Below are positions 36,106 to 45,813 of a stretch of DNA of 64,000 nt, piece after piece (within the stretch, counting starts at the first letter, position 1; the number at the start of each line of letters is the position of its first letter). Under the pieces are notes generated by a model that saw nothing but the letters and a program-made list of their open reading frames with translations, had not been told where the DNA came from and searched no databases. The position numbers and the translations under genes are program-made. The DNA comes from Aliiglaciecola sp. CAU 1673 (GTDB lineage: Bacteria > Pseudomonadota > Gammaproteobacteria > Enterobacterales > Alteromonadaceae), in assembly GCF_029223185.1 (NCBI RefSeq), contig NZ_JARHUG010000018.1, positions 1 through 64,000 on the forward strand. Direction: 5' to 3'.

Positions 36106-37803
36106 TTAGCGTCTGAATACCTCTTCACCATCCACCAGGGTCAGTATGACCTTGGTTTGATCAATGGTATTGGGCGGGATCTTGAACAGATTTCTATCCA
36201 ATACGATTAAATCGGCCAACTTACCGGCCTTGATGCTACCGACCCTGTCCTCCTGACGCAGGTTGTAAGCCCCATTGATGGTATAGGCCGCTATGGCCTG
36301 TTCCAGACTGATTTGCTCGGGCGCTCTGGTCACTGCATTTTGCATACCGGTAAAGGGATTAAAATCGCTGACACTCCAATCACTGCTGAGGGTTAATCTC
36401 GCGCCCGCCTCTACCAATGCGCGAATGGGTATCAGGGCTTTTGAGCGCCCTTTACCGATAAGCGGAATATTTTCCGGCCAATGGGCTGGCTGGCTGAACT
36501 CACCGGCTACCTGGGCATCGGCGGTGACATTAAGGGCGGCAAAACGCGGTAAATCGGCTTTATCCACTACTTCCACATGGGTGATCCTATGCCTGCCCTG
36601 CCCTTTACTGCCCGCTTCGATGGCATTCAACGCCTCATGAACTCCCCGATCGCCGATACCATGAATATGAAAATCAAAGCCCAATGGCTCCAAAGACTGA
36701 ATATAACGGGTCAGCCGCGCCTGGCTAAAGTAATTCAGGCCGCGATTACCGGGGATATCAAACAATACCTCGTTATAAGGCTTCAACATGGCGGCGGTGG
36801 TATTGACCAAAATGCCGTCGCTGTAGACCTTGATTTGATTTATTTGCAGCAAGCTCTCGGGATTGAATCGATACAGCTTGGCTAACTCAGTTAGCTGCTC
36901 TGTATCGTCAAGCTCAGGATAAGCCCAAAGACCCAAATTAACCCGTAGGGTAAGCTCCTGATTATCGGCAAGACGCTGCCAGGTTTTATGTTGACCAAGC
37001 TGCCAAAAGGTACGGGCATCGGCAATGGAGGTGATACCCACCTTGGCAAGAGCCGGCAACGTATCTTCGACCAAAGCACGGTAGTCGTTCTCACTGTTAC
37101 GTCCCTTTTCAGACAGAGCCCTGGCCATAGCGATTTCCCCGGCATTGTCCAGCAACAAACCATTGGGTTCACCCTTGTCATCTCGCACAATAAGGCCGCC
37201 CGGCGGATCGGCACTGACTTTCTCAATTCCAACTCGTTTAAGGGCCTGGGAATTTAACCACATGGAATGGGAGGTCTGCTCCATAATAATCACCGGACGA
37301 TGGCCGATAGCCTCGTCCAGAATCGCTTTGGGCTCACGAGCGGCGTTTAACAGCGCCTCCAGGCTGTGGCCATAACCAATCAGCCAGCCCGGACCGGGAT
37401 TGGCCTTATCCGCCGTGACCAAGTCATCATAAAAGTTCTCGGCGTTCCATTGCTCGGGATCCAAATCAAAATCGGTCGCGTCTGAGCCAGACTCCAAGGG
37501 ATGAATATGCACATCGTGAAAGCCCGGCAGCATCATTTTTCCGCCCAGATCTTCCACTTGAGTGTGCTCGTTGGCATAAGTCAGTGCGGTTTTATCACCA
37601 CCTACGTAGATAATGCGATTGTCTCTTATCGCTAGCGCCTGCGCCCAGGGCTGCGCGGGATCCAGGGTGTAGATGGCACCGTTAATAAAGATCCGGGTGG
37701 CCGCCTTTTCTCCCCTGTCGGCTTTGGAGTGATCTTGTGCAAAACATAGCTGCCAGGCACCTACTGCAAATCCTAAGATCAGTAGCAACTTGATCATGCG
37801 CAT
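36106..37803 (-). CDS. exported amidohydrolase, YtcJ-like
   Basis: This 565-residue protein has a signal peptide (about residues 1-22). The metal-dependent hydrolase fold shows the metal motif GFHDVHIHP, later histidines in FHIHGIGDRGVH and HRITHVEVVD, and the Asp in LSSDWSVSDFNP. This is the amidohydrolase 3 (YtcJ) family, with unknown substrate. An export signal suggests periplasmic action. The stop codon lies next to the integron relic, so the platform inserted just behind the gene. Confidence 0.87.
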   Translation of the reverse strand: MRMIKLLLILGFAVGAWQLCFAQDHSKADRGEKAATRIFINGAIYTLDPAQPWAQALAIRDNRIIYVGGDKTALTYANEHTQVEDLGGKMMLPGFHDVHIHPLESGSDATDFDLDPEQWNAENFYDDLVTADKANPGPGWLIGYGHSLEALLNAAREPKAILDEAIGHRPVIIMEQTSHSMWLNSQALKRVGIEKVSADPPGGLIVRDDKGEPNGLLLDNAGEIAMARALSEKGRNSENDYRALVEDTLPALAKVGITSIADARTFWQLGQHKTWQRLADNQELTLRVNLGLWAYPELDDTEQLTELAKLYRFNPESLLQINQIKVYSDGILVNTTAAMLKPYNEVLFDIPGNRGLNYFSQARLTRYIQSLEPLGFDFHIHGIGDRGVHEALNAIEAGSKGQGRHRITHVEVVDKADLPRFAALNVTADAQVAGEFSQPAHWPENIPLIGKGRSKALIPIRALVEAGARLTLSSDWSVSDFNPFTGMQNAVTRAPEQISLEQAIAAYTINGAYNLRQEDRVGSIKAGKLADLIVLDRNLFKIPPNTIDQTKVILTLVDGEEVFRR

Positions 37804-37922
37804 TGTCTGCCCCTTTATGTGTCATGCTAATTTCAATGCCAATGCTAGATAGGATACTACTGGCATTCGCTATCAGGGATTGATTAGACTGGAAAAACTA
37901 GATATCTCAAAGGCCTGCGTTA

Positions 37923-38489
37923 ATGAAATTTAAACTGGATGCCAAAGTCCTGCTGACGGAAATCATCACCATAGTGATAGGTATTTTGCTGGCATTGGCT
38001 GCCAATGAGTGGAATAACCAGCGTATCGCCGACAATAAGGCCGACATGACCCTGCACATGGTGACCGAAGAAGTGGGATCCAATTTCGCCGTGCTGCAAC
38101 GTATCCATGCCCAAAATCAGCAAGTATTGGACAGCATTGCTAACTCCGACAGCGAAGAAACCACACAGTTTCTGCCCGGCATACAGATCCGCGATACAGC
38201 CTGGCAAACCTTGCTAAGTTCCGGGATTGCCGAAAATGTGGAGATTGGCCTGCTGCAAGCCCTGCATGATCACTATGCGGTACTGAATATGTATAAACAG
38301 CTAAGCTATCAAACCCTGAATACCATCCTCTCCACTCAGGCGCTGGTCATGGGCATGACCAAAAATGTGGAGCAGGCAAAATCCAATGATATTTTTGAGG
38401 ACAATATTAAGCTTCTGGTGATGGTAGAGTCGGCGCTTTTGACCAATACCCAGTCAACGCTGGACAGCTTGAAACAGTTTTCCCATTAA
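37923..38489 (+). CDS. membrane-anchored protein of unknown function (DUF6090-like)
   Basis: This 188-residue protein has one N-terminal transmembrane helix (LLTEIITIVIGILLALAANEW, residues ~9-29) and a periplasmic, mostly helical domain. The N-terminal pattern resembles DUF6090-type proteins. No catalytic residues can be recognised. It is divergent from the amidohydrolase gene. Confidence 0.7.
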   Translation: MKFKLDAKVLLTEIITIVIGILLALAANEWNNQRIADNKADMTLHMVTEEVGSNFAVLQRIHAQNQQVLDSIANSDSEETTQFLPGIQIRDTAWQTLLSSGIAENVEIGLLQALHDHYAVLNMYKQLSYQTLNTILSTQALVMGMTKNVEQAKSNDIFEDNIKLLVMVESALLTNTQSTLDSLKQFSH

Positions 38490-38611
38490 ACAAACAAGGC
38501 GCCCACAAGCTCACATATCAGCAGCAAAGTGATCTTTTGCGCGCCCTGCCCGTTAACAACTATGCAACATTCATCCTTCTGTAGTCACCCGTAACTATAA
38601 GGAACTGTAAA

Positions 38612-39172
38612 ATGAGCAGGTTAACCAAAACGTTGTCTACATCCGTTGCTTCCCTGGCCATTGCCAGCCTGTTAAGTGCACCCGCCATAGCAAAAAAGCC
38701 CAAGTGGGCAGAGAAATCCGACGCCAACATCGTTGAGTTTGCGGTAGAAGCTTCTGGTGTCCCCTTTGATTGGGACACTAACGGCGAAGACTTCGATATT
38801 CTGGTGGCAGCGCTTATCGCCACCGGCACCGACGCAATATTTGACGGTACCGATTACACCGTCTTCGCGCCCAATGATCAGGCTTTCTACAACCTTACCG
38901 GTACCGACAATGATGCCGATGCTTTCGATGCGGTAGTCAGTCTGCTGGATGTGGAGGGCGTTGCGGCCGTGCTTGCCTACCATGTCACAGAGGGGGTACG
39001 TAACTCCAGAAGCGTTACCCGCGCCAAACAAGTCGAAATGTTAGATGGCAATAGTATTAGGTTTGAAAACGGTTTAATTATTGCCAATCAATCCGAAGCG
39101 GGCTTAATCGACATCGATAACCGCCTGGCCGATGGTATGGTGCATATTATTGATACCGTGTTGCTGCCTTAA
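38612..39172 (+). CDS. secreted fasciclin (FAS1) domain protein
   Basis: This 186-residue protein has a signal peptide (residues ~1-28). One FAS1 domain follows, with the H1 motif region TDYTVFAPNDQAFYNL and the H2 region LAYHVTEGVRNS, ending DGMVHIIDTVLLP. FAS1 proteins act in adhesion or matrix interaction. AAGGAACTG precedes the start. A bidirectional terminator follows. Confidence 0.88.
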   Translation: MSRLTKTLSTSVASLAIASLLSAPAIAKKPKWAEKSDANIVEFAVEASGVPFDWDTNGEDFDILVAALIATGTDAIFDGTDYTVFAPNDQAFYNLTGTDNDADAFDAVVSLLDVEGVAAVLAYHVTEGVRNSRSVTRAKQVEMLDGNSIRFENGLIIANQSEAGLIDIDNRLADGMVHIIDTVLLP

Positions 39173-39203
39173 TCCAGCGACATCACTGCACAACAAGTAC
39201 AAA

Positions 39204-39230
39204 AAAAGCCGCTAATGCGGCTTTTTATTT
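39204..39230. terminator. bidirectional terminator between the fasciclin gene and etfA
   Basis: The stem AAAGCCGC/GCGGCTTT with loop TAAT is flanked by A and T runs. It serves the convergent genes on both sides. Confidence 0.88.
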
Positions 39231-39242
39231 ACTTTCAAAACC

Positions 39243-40169
39243 TTACAGGCTGGCTTCTAACTGCGGCAGGATCTCAAACAAGTCACCCACCAGGCCGTAA
39301 TCGGCCACCTGGAAAATCGGCGCTTCTTCGTCTTTATTGATGGCCACAATCACCTTGGAGTCTTTCATACCGGCCAAATGCTGAATGGCACCGGAAATCC
39401 CCACAGCAATATACAGATCCGGCGCAACAATCTTACCGGTCTGGCCGACCTGCATATCGTTAGGCACAAAGCCGGCATCTACGGCGGCGCGAGAGGCACC
39501 GATGGCGGCACCCAGCTTATCGGCAATGCCTTCCAGCAGTTTGAAATTGTCACCGTTTTGCATGCCGCGGCCACCGGAGATCACCACACGGGCAGCGGTC
39601 AGCTCAGGGCGCTCAGACTTGGTCAGCTCTTCACCAACGAACTCAGCTTTAGCGTTTTCTTTTACCAGGCTTAAGGCTTCAACGGCAGCACTGCCTTCTT
39701 CACCGGCCGCATCAAAGGCAGCGGTACGCACGGTGATGACCTTAATGGCGTCTTCGGATTTCACCGTGGCAATGGCGTTACCGGCGTAAATAGGACGCAC
39801 AAAGGTGTCGGCGCTTTCCACTTTGATAATGTCGGAGATCTGCTCTACATCCAGTAGCGCGGCCACACGGGGCATAAAGTTTTTGCCGGTAGTGGTGGCC
39901 GGGGCCAGCACATGGCTGTAGTCCTTACCGATTTCGGCAACCAACTCGGCAATGTTCTCGGCCAGTTGATGACCATAGGCAGCGTTATCTGCCACCAGTA
40001 CCTTGCTGACGCCGCTGATCTTGGCCGCTTGCTCGGCAACCGCCTGACAGCCACTACCAACTACCAGCAGATGCAGTTCGCCGCCGATATCCGCAGCGGC
40101 TTTGGCCGCCTTAAAGTTCTCTGGCTTGAGGTGGGCGTTATCGTGTTCAACAAAAAGCAGAATAGCCAT
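39243..40169 (-). CDS. etfA: electron transfer flavoprotein alpha subunit
   Basis: This 308-residue protein has an N-terminal ETF domain ([19 protein letters not shown]) and a C-terminal FAD-binding domain. The ETF-alpha signature is in [36 protein letters not shown] binds FAD. It accepts electrons from acyl-CoA dehydrogenases and passes them to ETF-QO. The start overlaps the etfB stop by one base (TAATG). Confidence 0.95.
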   Translation of the reverse strand: MAILLFVEHDNAHLKPENFKAAKAAADIGGELHLLVVGSGCQAVAEQAAKISGVSKVLVADNAAYGHQLAENIAELVAEIGKDYSHVLAPATTTGKNFMPRVAALLDVEQISDIIKVESADTFVRPIYAGNAIATVKSEDAIKVITVRTAAFDAAGEEGSAAVEALSLVKENAKAEFVGEELTKSERPELTAARVVISGGRGMQNGDNFKLLEGIADKLGAAIGASRAAVDAGFVPNDMQVGQTGKIVAPDLYIAVGISGAIQHLAGMKDSKVIVAINKDEEAPIFQVADYGLVGDLFEILPQLEASL

Positions 40170-40918
40170 TAGATCACCTTCGCTTCATTTTTCAGTTTAT
40201 TCACCAGCTCAGCCACATCGGCCACCTTCACACCACCCTGACGCTGGGCAGGCGCTTCAACTTTCAAGGTCTTCACTTTGGAGGTCAGCTCCACGCCAAA
40301 ATCGGCGGCGGCTTTGACATCCAAAGGCTTACGCTTGGCTTTCATAATATTGGGCAACGACGCATAACGCGGCTCGTTTAAACGCAGATCCGTAGTGACA
40401 ATGGCCGGCAGGCTCAGGGCAACAGTTTGCAGACCGCCGTCGATTTCACGGGTGACCTTGACCTTACCGCCGTCAACCACCACTTCAGAGGCGAAAGTGC
40501 CTTGTGGCAGACCACACAGGGCCGCCAGCATCTGGCCGGTTTGGTTGTTGTCTGAATCGATACTCTGCTTACCGAGGATCACCAGCTCTGGCTTTTCTTC
40601 TTCCACCACTTTTTTCAGCAGCTTGGCCACTTGCAGTGAGCCCAACGCTTGCTCGGTTTCGATATGCAGGCCGCGATCGGCACCCAGGGCCAGGGCGGTA
40701 CGAATTTGTTCCTGACAGGCTTTATCGCCGATGGACACCACCACCACTTCGGTGGCAACACCCTTTTCTTTCAGGCGTACCGCTTCTTCTACGGCAATTT
40801 CACAGAAGGGGTTAATGGCCATCTTGGTATTGGCCAAATCCACCCCGGATTGGTCCGCCTTCACGCGTACCTTGACGTTGTAGTCGATGACGCGCTTGAC
40901 TGGCACTAATATCTTCAT
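40169..40918 (-). CDS. etfB: electron transfer flavoprotein beta subunit
   Basis: This 249-residue protein starts [19 protein letters not shown], preceded by AAAGGTGT. An upstream in-frame ATG at 41014 was rejected because it would run through the divergent regulatory region. It has the beta-subunit features [21 protein letters not shown] and [23 protein letters not shown]. It binds AMP and pairs with EtfA. Confidence 0.95.
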   Translation of the reverse strand: MKILVPVKRVIDYNVKVRVKADQSGVDLANTKMAINPFCEIAVEEAVRLKEKGVATEVVVVSIGDKACQEQIRTALALGADRGLHIETEQALGSLQVAKLLKKVVEEEKPELVILGKQSIDSDNNQTGQMLAALCGLPQGTFASEVVVDGGKVKVTREIDGGLQTVALSLPAIVTTDLRLNEPRYASLPNIMKAKRKPLDVKAAADFGVELTSKVKTLKVEAPAQRQGGVKVADVAELVNKLKNEAKVI

Positions 40919-40993
40919 CGGGACACCTTTTATTGCTCTACTTGCTTGTGGGTACAGGGAATTTCCCTTTATATTGGCGCCAATGTACTTACT

Positions 40994-41011
40994 GTTGACG
41001 TAAACGTCAAC
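40994..41011. promoter_or_regulatory. palindromic operator shared by etfBA and ETF-QO (LiuR-like)
   Basis: The arms GTTGACGT and ACGTCAAC are perfectly complementary across AA. They lie in the intergenic region between the divergent etfB and ETF-QO genes. The ACGT-N2-ACGT form resembles the MerR-family LiuR operator described for branched-chain amino acid and fatty acid breakdown in gammaproteobacteria. A LiuR gene is not in the window, so the identity of the regulator is inferred. Confidence 0.55.
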
Positions 41012-41113
41012 CAACCGTACCCTTTTGGGCGCGCACAGTAATTTACACCATTTTAATCCCGGCTTTATGTATTATTAACCCGGTATTTTCCCTTTTGTTA
41101 CAGGAGCGATGCG

Positions 41114-42757
41114 GTGGAAAGAGAATCCATGGAGTTTGATGTTGTTATCGTCGGCGCAGGTCCTGCGGGCCTCTCCACTGCGTGCCGCCTGGCCCAGCTG
41201 GCCAAAGACAAGCAACAAGAGCTGATGATATGCGTAGTAGAAAAAGGCTCTGAGGTAGGCGCCCATATCCTTTCCGGCGCCGTATTTGAGCCCCGCGCCC
41301 TGGCCGAACTCTTCCCCGATTACCTGGAAAAAGGCGCGCCGCTGACCACCAAAGTCACCGAAGATCATATCTATCTGCTGCGTAGCGAAGAAAAGGCCAC
41401 CAAGCTACCCGGCTTTAGCACGCCAAAAACCATGCATAACGAAGGTAACTATATTGCCAGCATGGGCAATGTCTGTCGCTGGTTGGCCGAACAGGCCGAA
41501 AGCCTGGGAGTGGAAGTTTTCCCCGGTTTCGCCGCCGCCGAGGTGCTGTATGACGACAACGGCGCCGTGGCCGGTGTAATCACCGGTGATATGGGCGTGG
41601 GTGCCGATGGCAAGCCTAAAGACAGCTTTGTACCCGGCATGGAACTTCGCGCCAAATATACCGTGTTTGCCGAGGGCTGCCGTGGTCATTTAGGCAAAGC
41701 GCTGATTGAGAAATTTGAACTGGATAAAGGCAAATCGCCCCAACATTACGGTATCGGCTTTAAGGAAATCTGGGATATCGACCCGGCCAAACATCAGGAA
41801 GGCCTGGTGGTGCATAGCGGCGGCTGGCCATTAGACGAGGCCACAGGCGGCGGTTATCTGTATCACGCCGAAAATAACCAGGTGTTTGTGGGCCTGATTG
41901 TGGATCTTAACTACAGCAATCCCTATTTAAGCCCCTTCGATGAATTCCAGCGCTTAAAGCACCATCCGGTGTATAAGCAGTATCTCGAAGGCGGCAAACG
42001 TGTGGCCTACGGTGCCCGCGCCATTACCAAGGGCGGTTTTAACTCCCTGCCGAAGATGACCTTCCCCGGCGGTATTCTGGTTGGCTGTGATGCCGGTACC
42101 CTGAACTTTGCCAAAATTAAGGGCAACCATACGGCCATGAAGTCAGGCCTGCTTGCCGCCGAAACCCTGTTTGAGGCCATTAGTGCTGACAAGCTAGGCG
42201 CCGATCTGACCGAATACGAAGACAAGTTTAAAGACAGCTGGCTGTACGATGAGCTGTACCGCTCCCGTAACTTCGGCCCTGCCCTGCATAAGTTCGGTAC
42301 TTTCTTAGGCGGTGCTTTCAATACCCTGGAGCAAAACTGGTTTGGCGGCAAATTCCCCACCACCCTTAAGGATGACAGCGCCGATCATCTGCAGCTGAAA
42401 AGCAAAGATCAGTGCCAGTCCATCCGCTATCCCAAGCCGGACGGGGTGCTGAGCTTTGATAAGCTGTCTTCGGTGTTTTTATCCAACACCAACCATGAAG
42501 AAGATCAGCCTTGTCACCTGCAACTCAAAGACGACAGCATCCCGGTCAAGGTCAACCTGGCGAAATACGATGAACCGGCTCAGCGCTACTGCCCTGCCGG
42601 CGTGTATGAAATCGTTGAGGAAGCAGGTACACCGCGCCTGCAGATCAACGCGCAAAACTGCGTGCACTGCAAAACCTGTGATATTAAAGATCCGACTCAG
42701 AATATTCGCTGGGTGGTACCTGAGGGCGCCGGCGGCCCTAACTATCCGAATATGTGA
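41114..42757 (+). CDS. electron transfer flavoprotein-ubiquinone oxidoreductase
   Basis: This 547-residue protein starts at GTG with AGGAG 8 bp upstream (MERESMEFDVVIVGAGPAGLS is the usual bacterial N-terminus). It has an FAD-binding Rossmann motif, a ubiquinone-binding region and a C-terminal [4Fe-4S] cluster ligated by cysteines in RYCPAGVYE and NCVHCKTCDIKDP. It moves electrons from ETF to the quinone pool at the inner membrane. It is divergent from etfBA. Confidence 0.95.
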   Translation: MERESMEFDVVIVGAGPAGLSTACRLAQLAKDKQQELMICVVEKGSEVGAHILSGAVFEPRALAELFPDYLEKGAPLTTKVTEDHIYLLRSEEKATKLPGFSTPKTMHNEGNYIASMGNVCRWLAEQAESLGVEVFPGFAAAEVLYDDNGAVAGVITGDMGVGADGKPKDSFVPGMELRAKYTVFAEGCRGHLGKALIEKFELDKGKSPQHYGIGFKEIWDIDPAKHQEGLVVHSGGWPLDEATGGGYLYHAENNQVFVGLIVDLNYSNPYLSPFDEFQRLKHHPVYKQYLEGGKRVAYGARAITKGGFNSLPKMTFPGGILVGCDAGTLNFAKIKGNHTAMKSGLLAAETLFEAISADKLGADLTEYEDKFKDSWLYDELYRSRNFGPALHKFGTFLGGAFNTLEQNWFGGKFPTTLKDDSADHLQLKSKDQCQSIRYPKPDGVLSFDKLSSVFLSNTNHEEDQPCHLQLKDDSIPVKVNLAKYDEPAQRYCPAGVYEIVEEAGTPRLQINAQNCVHCKTCDIKDPTQNIRWVVPEGAGGPNYPNM

Positions 42758-42773
42758 TACTCAAAACAACAAA

Positions 42774-42798
42774 CAGCCCGGCACCCGCCGGGCTTTTT
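42774..42798 (+). terminator. rho-independent terminator after ETF-QO
   Basis: The stem AGCCCGGC/GCCGGGCT with loop ACCC is followed by six T. It lies 17 bp after the stop. Confidence 0.9.
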
Positions 42799-42858
42799 TA
42801 TGTTGTATCAGTAGCCCCCATATATCGGGATCGAGCATCCAGCGTAACACTACTTTTT

Positions 42859-43210
42859 CAATAGATGCCCGATTACCCCATTCGGGCATGACCCACTGAG
42901 ATAGACAATCAGTAGCGCCGTCATTCCCACATGTTGTAAGTGGGAACATTCCCACATGTCGTAAGTGGGAATCCTACCTAACATCATTCTCCAATAGATG
43001 CCCGATTACCCCATTCGGGCATGACCCACTAAGATAGAAAGTCAGCAGCGCCGTCATTCCCACATGTCGTAAGTGGGAACATTTCCGCAAGCTGTTAGCG
43101 GGAATCAAACCCGCCATTACCCAATAGATGCCCGATTACAACATTCGGGCATGACCCACTGAGATGGACAATCAGTAGCGCCGTCATTCCCACATGTTGT
43201 AAGTGGGAAT
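42859..43210. repeat. three tandem copies of a ~130-bp intergenic repeat
   Basis: Copies start at 42859, 42992 and 43122. Each has a first palindrome (ATGCCCGATTAC...TTCGGGCAT), a conserved linker (GACCCACTGAGATAG, AGCGCCGTC) and a second palindrome (ATTCCCACATG/GTAAGTGGGAAT). In copies 1 and 2 the second palindrome is doubled or altered. A half-unit with the first palindrome only lies at 48833-48867. The palindromes recall REP/BIME-type sequences. No coding frame is maintained. Confidence 0.85.
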
Positions 43211-43335
43211 CTGTCCAAGCAAAATCCGCTAATTACCACAGTGTTTTCTAGTAAAGCCTCGCAAAAGCTTGATCCAGCACCGGTTTATTTTCCCGATTTC
43301 CTGCTTTAATTAACCAATAACAATAAGGGAACTCA

Positions 43336-44490
43336 ATGGACAAACAGGCAAGCTGGTTATTGCTGGTAGGCGGCTTTTTTCTGATCACCCTGCTGATCAG
43401 CCCGCTAGCGAGCCGCTTCCATATCCCCAGAGCCTCGCTTTTTATCCTAAGCGGCATTTTGTTGTCACAAGCCACTGGGGAGCGTTTAAACGGTCAGGCC
43501 ACAGAGTGGTTTAACAGCATCAGTTCAGTCACCTTGCTGATAATTGGCTATTTGCTTGGTACCAAGCTTACTCTCTCTTACCTGCGCCGCTATGCCAAAA
43601 GCGTGACCCTGATTACCCTTAGTGTGACCTTTGGCACTTTTGCTTTGGTGGCGTTGGGTCTTTATGTCTTGGGCATGCCCCTGCCGTTGGCCCTGATATT
43701 TGGAGTGCTGGCATCAGCCACCGATCCGGCAGCTACCTATGATGTTATTCGGCAAACTGGGGTTAACAATCGCTTTACCCGGATTCTGGAGGGAGTGGTG
43801 GCCTTAGATGATGCCGCGGGGCTGATTCTGTTTTCACTGGTGATTGCTGCGCTGGCCTGGTTTGGCAGCGACACTTTTATCTCCCCCATGGTGGATATGC
43901 TTTGGGAAATCGGTGGGGCGCTGGTGCTGGGTTGCCTGATGGGGCTACTGCTGGTGTTTTTACTCAACTTGAAACAAGAGCGTGACAATGTGTTTGTGGA
44001 ATCCCTGGGCCTTATCCTGCTATGCGGCGGCCTGGCGCTTTATCTGCACGTGTCATTTCTGCTCTCGGCCATGGTGATGGGCTTGGTGGTGGTTAACCGC
44101 GCCAAAGAGTCCCAGGAGCATTTGCATGATATCGAGTTTATTGAACAACCCATGCTGATTCTGTTTTTTATCCTGGCGGGGGCCAGCGCCTCACTTAGCC
44201 AGCTATGGCTGGTGGGCGATATTCTGCTGGCCTATGTGCTGATGCGCATTGTCGGGCGGGTGATCTCCGCCCTGCTGGTTCCCCAATCCGAGCTTCCCAA
44301 TAGTCAAAAACCCTGGCTGGGCCTCTCCCTCTTGCCGCAGGCCGGGGTGGCCATGGGCATGGCCCTGCTCGCGGCACAATACTACCCCGAGTATCAAGAC
44401 CAATTAGTCTCAGTGACCGTTGCCGCCACCATTATCTTCGAGTTACTGGGGCCGCTACTGACCTTTCAGGGTATTGGCCGCAGCCGTTAA
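43336..44490 (+). CDS. cation:proton antiporter (CPA family)
   Basis: This 384-residue protein has about 11-12 transmembrane segments. The transport-site motifs are SATDPAATYDV and VVALDDAAGLILFSL, where the paired Asp residues bind the ion. It exchanges Na+ or K+ for H+ across the inner membrane. AAGGGAAC precedes the start. There is no C-terminal regulatory domain. A decayed copy of its 3' end lies at 45631-45719. Confidence 0.87.
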   Translation: MDKQASWLLLVGGFFLITLLISPLASRFHIPRASLFILSGILLSQATGERLNGQATEWFNSISSVTLLIIGYLLGTKLTLSYLRRYAKSVTLITLSVTFGTFALVALGLYVLGMPLPLALIFGVLASATDPAATYDVIRQTGVNNRFTRILEGVVALDDAAGLILFSLVIAALAWFGSDTFISPMVDMLWEIGGALVLGCLMGLLLVFLLNLKQERDNVFVESLGLILLCGGLALYLHVSFLLSAMVMGLVVVNRAKESQEHLHDIEFIEQPMLILFFILAGASASLSQLWLVGDILLAYVLMRIVGRVISALLVPQSELPNSQKPWLGLSLLPQAGVAMGMALLAAQYYPEYQDQLVSVTVAATIIFELLGPLLTFQGIGRSR

Positions 44491-44547
44491 GGGCCGTATC
44501 GTCCGGAAGTAGACTATAGATTGCAGCCCCACAATCCATGCATTCTT

Positions 44548-45351
44548 CTAGTGGCTGATTTTCTCATCAGCAAACACTGCAGTTAGCCCATTAAACAGAC
44601 TGGGGTAATAGCCGGTTATATGGCTTTCCTTATCAAGGTATTCATAGTGCCACCTTAGATGACCTATGGCCTCCTTCTCTAATTGCGTTACCAATGCGTG
44701 CACACCATCAAAGGCATTGGCATCTTCTTGCTCCTGGTTTGCCAGCGACATGTACAGAACTTTAGAGGTGGCAGCGGCCTGCTTTCCCTGCTGCAGCAAC
44801 TTATTGTAAACGTCATCCACAATGCCCTTTAGTGGTGGGCTGGCCACAATAAAACGGTCAAACAGTTCAGGCTCGTTGGCAAGCAGATGCATGGCAAACT
44901 GGCCGGCTAATGAATGCCCGTAAAGAACATTTTCGCCAGATACGCGATAGCGACTCTGGATATGGGGCATCAGTTCCTCTTGAATAAAAGCGGTAAATTT
45001 ATCCCTCTCAAAATACAAGTCACGGCTACGCGTATCGTCATTATTGGTTATCGCCACAATGACCATCTGAGGGGTACGCTGTTGTTCCGCCAATAATCGA
45101 CTGGCCATGATCGAATGTACAAAATGCCTTTCGCCATCAAGCAGATACAACACTGGATAGGTCGTGCCAGAGTCTGCATATCCTTCTGGCAGGTATACAT
45201 GAACACGCCGCTGCTCGGCCTGATGCCTGGAGTCAAGTGTGTGGGTAACACCCAATTCAAGGGTATATGGGGTTTGCGATGCGGCCAGCGCGGGACCGGA
45301 AAAAACACAGCACATCAGCAGGAACTGCAACAGATTTCTAAAAGGGAACAT
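44548..45351 (-). CDS. exported alpha/beta-hydrolase, esterase family (IroE/Fes-like)
   Basis: This 267-residue protein has a signal peptide (residues ~1-23, ending PALAAS). The nucleophile is in YGHSLAGQFA and the likely catalytic His in DKESHITGYYP. The family (PF00756) includes siderophore esterases and mycolyl-transferase-like enzymes. No iron-uptake gene is adjacent, so the substrate is open. Confidence 0.85.
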   Translation of the reverse strand: MFPFRNLLQFLLMCCVFSGPALAASQTPYTLELGVTHTLDSRHQAEQRRVHVYLPEGYADSGTTYPVLYLLDGERHFVHSIMASRLLAEQQRTPQMVIVAITNNDDTRSRDLYFERDKFTAFIQEELMPHIQSRYRVSGENVLYGHSLAGQFAMHLLANEPELFDRFIVASPPLKGIVDDVYNKLLQQGKQAAATSKVLYMSLANQEQEDANAFDGVHALVTQLEKEAIGHLRWHYEYLDKESHITGYYPSLFNGLTAVFADEKISH

Positions 45352-45813
45352 TCATCGTCCTTTGAAAAAGAAAAAATGGGGTTATCCAAAAATATCCATC
45401 GGTCTTATAACAAAGGCCAATCACACCTCAAATGCGCTTACGGCAAACGGTCTTAATCCTGGGATTAGTGTCTTATTTGCTTAGCGACTTGGGAAACGTT
45501 GTGACCTTGTATGTAAAGCCTGCGTGGCTAAATTCAGAGACAATTAGAAAAGCGTTGTCGAACAGGAATTAGGTGAAAGAAAAGGCTAATCGGGGAGACT
45601 AAGGGTGACGCTGCTCACAATCCAACACTCCCCTGAGCATCAAGTTTGTCTCAGTCACCATTTTCTTCGAATGACAGAGTTCGCTACTGACCTTTCAGGG
45701 CACTGAGCGCAGCCGGTAATCTTTACATCAGCTTTACATTGCCCGGACGTTTCTTTACCTGGCACTTCTTATAATCCCCACTCCTTAATTGATGCGTAGG
45801 ATGGAGTGCGGAA
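45352..45813. other. 462-bp gene-free zone with relics of two nearby genes
   Basis: The stretch 45529-45567 matches the yefM antitoxin gene at 48268-48307 with only a few mismatches (shared AAATTCAGAGACAAT and CGTTGTCGAACA). The stretch 45631-45719 matches the last ~100 bp of the antiporter gene, including CGCTACTGACCTTTCAGGG, with small deletions. Nothing codes in between. The remaining parts carry no recognisable signal. Confidence 0.75.

Noticed and set aside
35929-36210. A 93-residue protein gene
   Set aside because: The frame continues antisense into the amidohydrolase gene, shows no family pattern, and starts in the integron relic.
42859-43210. CRISPR-like array
   Set aside because: The repeated unit is ~130 bp with palindromes inside, and the sequences between units are not unique spacers of constant size. 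No cas gene is nearby.
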